64,000 nucleotides of DNA from Limnomonas spitsbergensis (taxonomy: Eukaryota > Chlorophyta > Chlorophyceae > Chlamydomonadales), in assembly GCA_037349105.1 (NCBI GenBank), contig JAYJMM010000063.1, positions 744,001 through 808,000 of the forward strand, written 5' to 3'. Below, piece by piece: positions 55,501-64,000 of this stretch. The position numbers were made by a program, and so were the translations under genes. Each line of letters opens with the position of its first letter. Position 1 is the first letter of the stretch. The notes under the pieces are model-generated. The model was not told the DNA's origin and ran no database searches. It saw only the letters and a program-made list of their open reading frames with translations.

Positions 55501-56782
55501 TGAATCATTACCTCCATGGCCTCGAGAGTTGGCCACTGGCCACTTGCTGGTAGATTTCCGATCCTCATTTGGATGAATTCCTCGCGGTAGCAGGTATACT
55601 CAGAAGCCTTAACTTTGAAGTCTGCACCCTAAACTGCAAGACCTGAACCCTTCATTCTTACCCTGTCACCGAAGCTGGTAGCAAGGATACCACTCAGTCT
55701 TAACCCTACACCCTAAAACCTCAACCCTTAACTCTTACCCTGACCCCTTAAGTGGTCGCAAGGATACCATCAAGTCTCAACCCTGCACCCTAAAACCTCA
55801 ACCCTTAACTCTTACCCTGACCCCTTTCAAAACCCCTTTGAAAATATCTTTTAAAACTGGTCGCAGGGATACCAAGAAGCGCCCTCGCTGCTCCAAGCAG
55901 GCGCCGCCAGGTGCCCAGCGACCACTTGCTGCTGAGGAGGCTGGCGCAGCAGTGGCTGCCCTCGGTGACGCGATGCACATGTTCCTGCCGGAGCACAGCA
56001 GGGCTTTTGCGCGGGAGCTGCACCTCTTCCTCGCATCCGGCCTGTCAGTGAAGGCGTACGACGAGGTGGCAGCGGGGAGAGACGCTACTGATGCCGCTGC
56101 GGCGGCGGCTGTGGCAGCTAATGCTGCTCCTGCTGATGCTGATGCTGATGATGCTTTGGTGACAGTTGCGCAGGTGGCGGCTGGATGTGACTGCGGAAAT
56201 GGTGGGTTGGACTTCAATGAGGCCGGTGTGGCTGTGGAAGCTATGGATGGGGATGCTGCACGGCGAGGACAGCAAGGAGGTGGCGGCTCAGCTGACGGCC
56301 TTGACACCCAAGAAACAGGAGAAGAAGCAGAAGAGGCAGCGGCAGTAGGTTCAGCCATGTCGGCATCTCCAGACCATGCTCCAGAGGGCGGAAGGGTTGC
56401 GGTGCTGGATGACGTTCAGGCGGGTCGAGGTGCAGAGCGGGTCGGTGCCGGCTGTCTGGTTCCTCAGCGGCATTCAAGGAGCAGTGCAGGGCTTGTCGAG
56501 CATGCAGCTCTGCGGCATTCAAGGAGTAGTACAGGGCTTGTCGAGCATGCACGTTCATTATTAGGGGGTGCGTCTGGGGATGGATGTGGCGATGTTGCAG
56601 GTGTTGCGGGTGTTGCGAGCGGCTTTCCTGGCGCTAGCGTAGCTGCTGAGCCCTTGGACAAGACTGCGCGGTCATCAGGCTCTGGCAGCGATGACGGCCT
56701 TGATGAGGATGGCGCGGATGAGTTTGAGTGCAGCAACCACCACAGCTTTGGGTTAGTGGGGGGCGACCTGTCTCAGCTCTAA
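52587..56782 (+). CDS. TOPORS-like RING-H2 E3 ubiquitin ligase, 4 exons, 645 aa
   Basis: Exons 52587-52816, 53094-53748, 54381-54517 and 55867-56782 join in phase into 646 codons ending in TAA. Residues 4-60 form a RING-H2: C4, C7, C23, H25, H28, C31, then C57 and C60 in CPLCKRPYT, followed by [11 protein letters not shown], a typical post-RING strand of the TOPORS family. Exon 2 gives [10 protein letters not shown] and, after a long Ala/Ser/Gly-rich linker, [10 protein letters not shown]. Exon 3 continues [19 protein letters not shown], matching the family block W..REL..L....D...IV.HI. Exon 4 contains [20 protein letters not shown] and [12 protein letters not shown], matching the conserved block FL..RT..F..E...F..S....YD. 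The rest of exon 4 is acidic low-complexity. TOPORS proteins are nuclear ubiquitin/SUMO ligases in animals and nuclear E3s in plants; substrates here are unknown. Transcription diverges from the CorA gene. Confidence 0.85.
53756..53910. repeat. ATC/ATG triplet repeat rich in GATCATGATC palindromes
   Basis: CATCAT runs interleaved with CATGCCACTCATGATC in the first large intron of the TOPORS-like gene, starting 8 bp after the exon 2 donor. Because the motif is partly self-complementary it can form hairpins. Confidence 0.93.
54747..54981. repeat. Hexanucleotide array (GAAACT)n switching to (GAACCT)n
   Basis: About 20 GAAACT units (to about 54870) are followed without interruption by about 18 GAACCT units. 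The same flank, GCAGGACCTGCTGCACC / GCAGGGCCTGCTGCACC with AGGCCCCCACGGGCT, stands on both sides. It lies in the TOPORS intron between exons 3 and 4. Confidence 0.96.
55580..55866. repeat. Decayed copies of the TOPORS exon 4 acceptor edge
   Basis: GGTCGCARGGATACCA occurs at about 55752 and in the real junction at 55859 (CGCAG|GGATACC); diverged copies are at 55675 (GGTAGCAAGGATACCA) and 55587. Spacers are CCCTAAAACCTCAACCC and CTTACCCTGACCCCTT. Confidence 0.88.
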
Positions 56783-57638
56783 GAAAGCGAAGGAACGGTG
56801 CAGCTGTCAGCTGCGGCCTTGTCTTGCAGCTGCGCTGTTCCTTTCATATTGTGCATGATGTTTGATTCCTAGTTTGCTATTGTTGTTTGTCCCCTGTCTA
56901 ATCATGTACCGGTCCAGGTGCGGTCCTACAAGTGAGTGCTTTTGGTCACATACTGGTAGCTGAACGTCTTGTTGAGGGTTGCTCCAACGGGAGAGGTATA
57001 AATGTAGAATTCCGTACTGTCTGTTCTACCTTTATCTCATCCTTTATTGATGATCTCATCATGCCAGGCTCGCTTTGTTCGGTACCCTGCTGTCTGGGGA
57101 GCTACGTACTTTGCTACTCGATAGGATGGTTTTCATGACGATTGTTGTTAGCAAGCATGCACCATGCGAAACATGCATGCGGTTCAATGCACTTCCGGGT
57201 AGGATACTTTAGAGCAATCTTCTGTTCAGTGCACATTGGGAGTTGGGACACCGATATAATAGTTCAGGACGATCTTCGTGAGTATGCTTGCTGCCATGCA
57301 GACGGAAGGGTCGAATGCAGCTTTGTTTTTGCGTCCTTTGGACTTATTTCTGTAAGGAATAACGAGGATGCTTCCGAAATTTAGAAGTTTTCTTGGACAT
57401 TAATCCCATGCCAGATTGTTGCTGGCGGCAGCCGCGGTCGGCCGTGCTGTTGATGACAGCTGTTGGAGACAGCTGTCACCATCGTCGGCCCACTTTTGAA
57501 ACCTCATGACACACGTTCTGCACATAACCTCGGCATCGGCACTTGACGGGCGACCTGCCGTATTCCAGAAACGGCCCGAGAATACAAGAGTTGAAATCTC
57601 ATCATGCGCAATTCAGGCTGACCGGGCTTCGCATCGCC
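56783..57638. other. Spacer between TOPORS-like and hypothetical genes
   Basis: No gene recognised. A TGTAA, the chlorophycean-type polyadenylation signal, occurs at about 57352, far from the TOPORS stop, so its relevance is unclear. Confidence 0.45.
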
Positions 57639-59963
57639 ATGCTGTGCTGCTTCACCTGCGCCTCGGCCCCTCCGGTTGAGGACGCAACGCAGGATGCCGT
57701 GACGCAGGCCCAGCAACAAGAGCTCGACGGCCAGAAAGCAAACAATGTAAAAGTGGTCGATATGTTTGTGGCGAGCGAGGAAGTCGCGGCGCTGGAATGC
57801 CTGGACTGTCCAATCCCCGAGGTGGGCACAGCATACGGGCGGGGTCGGCTCAGAAATGGCGTGATTGGCGTCCAGGAATGTCGCGATGGGTGCCGACGTC
57901 AGCAGAATGGCTGCATGAAAGCAGAACATATTTCACTGCTTCACAATTACATGCTCCTCATACTAAACTTCTAGAGATTGCATAATCTTGGTGGGTCAAA
58001 GGGTCAACATGACTGAAGCTTTGGGGGTCAATCGGTCAGCACTCAGCAGTGCAGTGCTAGTATCCCTGTGGCTCCGTCAAATGTGGGTCAGCACTCAGCA
58101 GCACAGGATCCTTATGGGTCAGAACTCAGCAGGGCAGTAACTTTGTGGCTGAATGGTGAAAGCACGACTTAGGCTTCGTGAGTCGAAGTGTCCATTGGGT
58201 TGAGGTTTGTGCGTTGATGGGTGAGCAGGGCTGAGCACTATCGGAAGAGAACAACACCAGTAAGCCACTTGCACTTGATTTCAATGCTAGGATCCAGGAC
58301 GACTGCATGCCTCTGTCCTCTGTGCAGTAGCAGCAGACCACAGATTTTTGGGTTTATGAGGGAAGCTAACATATGACACTGGTATGGACTAGTACTGAGA
58401 AAATCGCAATGGGGGTGCATGCCAGTGTACAAAGGGTCTGCCGGGACAGGATAAAATAGGTGCCCGGCGGCCACACAATGCTTAGTTATTGCAAACATTT
58501 TTGGCACATGCAGGCATGCTGCTCAAAGCTGAATCTCCGTCAACGGAAATGATGGGAGGTTTCCTAGGGCTCCTAGGTGGTACCTTGGGGGCTAGTGGCT
58601 GACCGAGCTGTCTCAGACACAGCTGAAAACGAGAAGTAGCATCTAATTGAGCACCCAGCATGACTTTTCCTCCAGGATAAAGTGCTTCCGTGTCCAGCTC
58701 TACGGATTAAGTCTTTACAGATCCAGATACACAGACCAATTGTTTGCAGATCCAGATCTACAGGCATTTCTGGCAGCGCCAACTCAGCGCTTTTCGGCAG
58801 CGGGCAGGAGTCTGCCCCTCGTAGCTGTGACCGTGCAGACATGACGCATTCATTACCACCTCCAGGTCCACACTGCGCTGACATCTCACACCTCCTGCTG
58901 CTTCCCTTTTGCCCCCCCTTGTGACTCCCAGGCTGTCAATTCTGCAGCATTCATTCCTCCATCCTGTCCAGCTCGGGAGGGACCTTTCTCAGCCACTCCG
59001 ATCCCGCAAGAGGCAGCAGCAGAGGTGGCAGGCGGGGGGGCTGAAGGAGCTGCCAGTGAAAACCTGATTGCACCAACAGCGGTGGCGGGGCTGGTGCCAT
59101 GGCCTGAACATCTGGGGCCGGAAGCTCCGAATGTGAGTTGCCCGTGCGGCCCGCCCGCCCTGTCAGCTGTCCCGGAGATACCACAGCTGGAGCGTGCGGT
59201 AACTTCAGCCGGTGTCGCGGCCGACCCCGGACAGGAACAGCAGCAGCAGCAGTTGGCCCGGCCTGCAACACTGACGCTGCCTGCGGACGGCTCGCCAGCT
59301 GCCTCGCCACGACAAGCCGAAGTTGCTTCTGCACCTGGCGGCGGTGCGCGCAGGCGCTCGCGCCTGGAGCCCCAGCTGCATACGCCCTCTGCCGCCGCTG
59401 CTTCTGCTGCTTCGCCCAGCGGCGGCCACTTAACCCCGTGGACGCCCCCGGGCGGCGCCTCGATCCCCGCCTCACATCTCATGGGTCCTGCCTCGGCTGC
59501 TGGGATTGGCAGGACCCCACCAAGTGGGCAGGCCGGCTGGCCCGGAGGGGCAGGCGGCGGGCAGCAGCGCCCCGGCCCAAAGCTGTATCTCATGAGTCCC
59601 AAGACTATGAACGGCGGGGTCAAGCCGGCGCAGGAGTGGCAAGCCCGGCCGGCGGTAGGCAGTCCTGCCTCTGGCGCTCCCCGAGCCAGACGTGATGGCA
59701 AGGGCGGCTCCCCGCTGGAGGGCTGCTGTGAGGAGGGCGGCGGCGGGAGGAGCACCAGGAGCTTTCAGCAGCAGGTTTCGCCGTTCAGGCCGCCCGGCAG
59801 CAGCGGCTTCTACCCGATGCACGGGCAAGCCTACCGCGCAGGTGCCGCGGGCGGCAACAATGGGGGAATCGTCATGTCGCGCAGCGCCGCGTTTGCGCTC
59901 TCGTCGATGGGATCCATGAAGAGTGGGCAGAGTGCCGATTTCAGGCCCAAGTGGCACGTGTGA
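57639..59963 (+). CDS. Hypothetical Ala/Gly/Pro-rich protein with Cys-rich N-terminus
   Basis: No family recognised. Exon 1 (57639-57821) begins MLCCFTCASAPP and ends with PIPE before a GTGGGC donor. Three Cys within seven residues of the start would suit palmitoylation. The last exon (58932-59963, acceptor CCCAG) is open in the matching phase for 343 residues and ends RPKWHV with TGA. It is low-complexity (Ala, Gly, Pro, Ser, short Gln run) with better-ordered stretches such as GPKLYLMSPKTM, SGFYPMHGQAYRAG and RSAAFALSSMGSMKS near the end. Direct joining gives 404 aa, but extra exons may sit in 57822-58931, for example near 58750. Codon bias and the single long frame favour this strand over the antisense frame at 58886-59755. 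Exon 1 and the last exon may be separate genes; transcript data would decide. Confidence 0.5.
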
Positions 59964-60289
59964 CACACCAGGTAGACGGTGGCAGGCCACAGGGTAGTGG
60001 CCTGCCACCAAGCAAAAATGGAGATAAAGCGGCAGGCCATAGAGTAGCGGCGGGCAACATGGATGCAGCCGCGGGCCCTTTCTGAATGGCCAGCCATCGT
60101 GTGGAATGCGCTAGATGCTGCGTGTCCTGGTCAAAGATGCTCGCCAGCCAAGCGAGGGCTCTCACTGGGAGCGATGCCCGTTCTGCGCATGCCGGGCTGC
60201 AGCTCAAAGTGACCACGTCTGTTGCATGGCTGGCGTAGGACGGCTCCACAGAGGTGGACACTAGTGCAGAGTGGTGCGGTGTGGGGTGA

Positions 60290-61120
60290 TGTCGCCTGGT
60301 GGCTTGGCCCTGCTGCAATCACGGTCAGCATGTTGGCTTGGCCCTATTAGGTGCTGGGTCGGCATGGTGGCTAAGCCCTGCTGCAAGCATGGTCAGCCTG
60401 TTGGCTTGGACCTGCTGGATGCAGGCTCGGCTTGGTGGCTTAGCCCTGCTGGGTCCAGGCTCGGCTCAGTGGCTTGACCCTGCTGGGTGCAGGCGCGGCT
60501 CAGTGGCTTGGCCATGCTGGGACAGGCTCGGCTCAGTGGCTTGGCCATGCTGGGTGCAGGCTCGGCTCAGTGACTTGGCCATGCTGGGGCAGGCTCGGCT
60601 CAGTGGCTTGGCCATGCTGGGTGCAGGCTCGGCTCAGTGACTTGGCCATGCTGGGTCCAGGCTCGGCTCAGTGGCTTGGCCATGCTGGGACAGGCTCGGC
60701 TCAGTGGCTTGGCCATGCTGGGTGCAGGCTCGGCTCAGTGACTTGGCCATGCTGGGGCAGGCTCGGCTCAGTGGCTTGACCCTGCCGGGTGCAGGCTCGG
60801 CTCAGTGGCTTGGCCATGCTGGGACAGGCTCGGCTCAGTGGCTTGGCCCTGCTGGGTCCAGGCTCGGCTCAGTGGCTTGGCCCTGCTGGATCCAGGCTCG
60901 GCTCAGTGGCTTGGCCATGCTGGGTGCAGGCTCGGCTCAGTGACTTGGCCATGCTGGGTCCAGGCTCGGCTCAGTGGCTTGGCCATGCTGGGTGCAGGCT
61001 CGACTCAGTGGCTTGGCCCTGCTGGGTCCAAGCTCGGCTCAGTGGCTTGGCCCTGCTGGGTGCAGGCTCGGCTCAGTGGCTTGGCCATGCTGGGTGCAGG
61101 CTCGGCCTCTTGGTCCAGCT
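60290..61120. repeat. ~31-34 bp minisatellite downstream of the hypothetical gene
   Basis: About 26 units of GGGTGCAGGCTCGGCTC, AGTGGCTTGGCCATGCT, with 4-nt length variants (GGGACAGGCTC, GGGTCCAGGCTC). ORFs rich in MAWPCWVQARLSG are artefacts. It may be 3' UTR or intergenic. Confidence 0.95.
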
Positions 61121-61526
61121 TGGAGGAAGGTCTTCCTGGTGGCTTGGCCCTGCTGGTAGCAGAGTTGCCCTGTTCTTAGCAGGTATCACCGACAGCATGA
61201 GTGTCATTTCCTCTGCTGGACTGATGTTGGCGCATAGGCAGCAGTCTTGCTCTGCCTGTTGTGAAGCCCTGGCACCTGATGATACCGTCTTCGGTATTTT
61301 CCCTCTTTGAGTTGCGGCGCGCGTGTGGAAATCACCCCAAAAGAGGCTAGCAGGATTCATATGCCCAGAAGGGCGTGCCTCTCCATCGTAGTGTTTTTCT
61401 TTTGGTTGTTGCCGTATCAGGAGCGCATGATCTGAATGAATTGATTGCCGCGATGCTGTCACTTCGATCAACATACCTGGGGCTCTGTCCCCAGGCAGTT
61501 TTGGACCCTCCCCATGGCATGAGTAT

Positions 61527-62532
61527 GTCAATGACATTACACCTCTGGGCCATGCTGCAAAGGCTCGGCCGCATGGGCACCCGACCGGCATGGCATGAGT
61601 ATGTACAGCAGCCCTGTGTACATATTGGCACATTTTGTATGTGTAACGTTGTTGACACATTGGCACCTGAATTTGAATAATAAATCTCATGGATTCGAAA
61701 TCATGTACGAATTATGACCGGCATGGGCTGTGGCAGTGATAGACGTTTGAATTATTTTGAATTGCAGGCGGGATGTTTTTGATGACGCTCATGAAGCACC
61801 GGTATGAGGAAGTATGAAAATGTTTCGGCTGTAGCAGGATCTCTCGACAGAAACCCCATTCTAAAACACCCTGCTGCATATTACACAGTTTCACAATCAA
61901 ACCAGGACAGCGTAGCGAAATAATCACCAGCACTGCTCTTGCTGACACGTGACCCGCTGGATCCGACACAGACAGGATGTGCAGGCAGGAACTGCTGGCT
62001 GAGCGGAAAATGTCAGAAACAGGAAACGTGGAATGGAGAGTGTCATTTTGTACAATTGTACCAGGACCGGTATGTGGGCAAGTAAGGCCGAAACAATGTG
62101 ACCAATCTGGCTGCAGGATGTGCAGCAGTTGTGATACAGGCGTGCAGTGGTCCATAAAAGATCAGATACCAAACCGTACCGGTGGCCAATAGCGGCGCAG
62201 AGCAGGACAACTGAACTCGCTTGTCTCTCAAAAGACTGCATCCGCCCATAACTCAGTGCCATAACACCTTTTGGGCCATCCAAGGCTAAGCCACATGGGC
62301 GCTCAACTGTCTTGTTGAAATATTAGGAGAGTCAATGACATAGCACCTCTGGGCTTGAGAGGGTGAAAGATACCTCGGGATGCCTTTTCCTTTTGGGAGG
62401 GGGGTATTTCTTTCTCCTTTGTGTTCCTCTCCTTCTTTCCTCTTACCTTCAGTTTCTTTTCTTCCAACGGGACAGCTTGGCGCCCACGCGGCCGAGCTTT
62501 TTTTTAGCAGGGCCCAGAGGTGTAAATTGACA
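61527..62532. mobile_element. Second putative ~1.0-kb inverted-repeat element
   Basis: Left end: GTCAATGACATTACACC, TCTGGGCCATGCTG, GGCTCGGCCGCATGGGC. Right end (62390-62532): pyrimidine-rich tract, GGCGCCCACGCGGCCGAGC, AGCAGGGCCCAGAGGTGTAA. The arrangement equals 40405-41492. No transposase is visible. Additional solo ends at 62330, 62560 (inverted), 62825 and 62895 may instead mean a cluster of solo repeats. Confidence 0.5.
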
Positions 62533-64000
62533 ACCTGTCATTAACACCTCTGGGCCCTCCACCAAAAGCTCCTCATAGCGTTTCTCCCAACTTCAGGTCT
62601 CTTAATCAGGAGCCCAAGAGGACAGGATGTGGGGTCGAGTCCATTTCTGTTGCAGTGGCCTGTGCAGAAGCCTAAACCTCTCAGCAATGAGCCTGTTTTT
62701 ACTCACACAAATTTATCAAAGACCTCTCCCTTGTCATGTATTCTTAATTTACGACCTCAATCTTGGTCAGCCTGCTACTTTTCTGGTTGAACGCACAGTC
62801 CATGATTCGAATTCCATTTCTCAGCCTTGTCAGCAGGGCCCAGAGATGTAACGTCACTGACATTTCGTTAGGAATCCATTGTACCGGTATGTCAATACCG
62901 GTAACGTTAAATCTCTGGACCCATATGTCATACCGATATTTGTTCCTCTATGTTTTCAAATTTTTTACTTTTGAGTGGCCTCAAAATTCGAAGTCAACAG
63001 AAATAAATAATCCAGTCGCACAAGATCTGGAAGCAAGCACTGTATGATTCATACCATCTGCCTTCAAGCCACCATGTCTGAAGTGTGCATCAGTTTTGAA
63101 ATGACTGAGCATTACACCATGTACCGTATTGACACATCCTCATGACCATGTTGGAAGGCACGTACAAGCAAAATTAATATATCAAACGGCAGAAGCTTGA
63201 GAGCTTGGCCTCTGCAGGGCATTGTTTCTGGCCGATGAGAGATGAGAAAAACCACAGGGAAAAGGGAATACTGGTATTGAAACGTCAAAATTGGGGGCAA
63301 GATACGCATGTGGGGCGTCAAAAAGTTCTCCAGCAGGGCAGCCACAGTAACGCAAGTGATTTCCCTCGCATGCTGAAGGAACGCACTTCAAATGTGCGAG
63401 AAAAATGGAGGAAACAGGGCACAGCTGGTAAGCATGCAGGAAGTGCTACATCGCTGCTGCTGTAAAAATGCCTCCTGCCAGGTTTTGTCGTTCTGTTATT
63501 CCAAAATAATTTGCAAAGGTAGCAATAGAGAAGGCAGCAACTGGACAGAGATCGCGCTCCGTCATATCGATGCATCCATGATCGATTTGACAATCGATCT
63601 GGTCAGTCATTACCATCCTGGTTGTAAAAAAACACATGGCTAGAAAATCATGCCACTCATCTCTCCAAGAGACGAAGAAAGGAGCGAAATTGCGCCCCAC
63701 CAGGGCATGAGGGTACAGGAATCAGTCATGCATGGGTTGAGGCCGCGTCCATGCGGTCACCGTCCTAACAAAGACATTCCCTCATCAGGTCATCCACCTT
63801 CAGTTCCATCGGCTCCACCAATGAACACTTTGACAGAGCCCAAGTATCCAAGCTATCTCATTCGGCGTCCTCCTTCCCAGGCAGCTTTGTTTATGGTTTA
63901 GGGTTTAGTGGTGACAAGCCACGTGTACAAATCTTAATGCACCATCCCCCTCACCACCCCACAAAATAAATAACTAGCCGTAAGGTAAAGACGGGAATCA
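62533..64000. other. Right-hand intergenic stretch
   Basis: Solo terminal-repeat fragments at 62540-62570 and 62825-62900. A segment at 63660-63715 (GACGAAGAAAGGAGCG, TGCGCCCCACCAGGGC) resembles 43235-43285. No coding feature recognised up to the window edge. Confidence 0.5.

Noticed and set aside
58886..59755. Antisense ORF of 289 codons
   Set aside because: Shadow of the plus-strand terminal exon; no splice-compatible partners and no recognisable motif.

Overview
The window comes from a nuclear chromosome of a green plant-lineage eukaryote, most likely a chlorophyte alga. The genes are split by many small GT-AG introns, with one GC-AG intron. Exons are GC-rich and Ala/Gly-rich. Interstitial plant-type telomere-like motifs (CCCTAAA) litter the introns, and the best-matched families are plant or algal. 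Dunaliella or a related volvocalean would fit the roughly balanced base composition and bloated introns; that placement is inference. There are no bacterial operons, CRISPR arrays or convincing functional tRNA genes.

Layout: (1) 500-16778, plus: 3' part (14 exons) of a biotin-dependent carboxylase, 3-methylcrotonyl-CoA carboxylase alpha subunit; its first exon(s) lie left of the window. (2) 18214-18872, minus: a frameshifted C-terminal fragment of an AMT-type ammonium transporter. (3) 18873-23805: gene-poor. (4) 23806-38940, minus: a 12-exon EFR3-like (plant SRL2/EFOP-type) plasma-membrane scaffold of about 895 aa, with introns full of minisatellites. (5) 38941-43061: repeats and transposon relics. 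(6) 43062-44072, minus: a 153-aa protein made of an N-terminal RING finger and a C-terminal ubiquitin-like domain that ends near a di-glycine. (7) 44935-52145, minus: a 9-exon CorA-type divalent-cation (Mg2+) transporter of 488 aa with GTN in place of the GMN signature. (8) 52587-56782, plus: a 4-exon TOPORS-like RING-H2 E3 of 645 aa, divergent from the transporter across about 440 bp. (9) 57639-59963, plus: a two-exon hypothetical protein with a Cys-rich N-terminus. (10) 59964-64000: minisatellite and repeats.

The exon chains were built by hand from conserved family sequence and splice sites. In all four complete recognised genes the phases of every intron agree and the total is an exact codon number, which is strong internal support. 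The genes do not form a pathway, although two neighbouring loci (6 and 8) both concern ubiquitin-type signalling.

Two things stand out. One is the RING plus ubiquitin-like fusion, an unusual domain order. The other is a pervasive structural pattern: introns in all four multi-exon recognised genes carry tandem, decayed copies of the adjoining exon edge together with its splice site, as if introns here grow by repeated duplication of splice junctions. Minisatellites with periods of 57, 74, 116, 34, 32, 24, 38, 43 and 16 bp fill the remaining intron space and create many spurious long ORFs.
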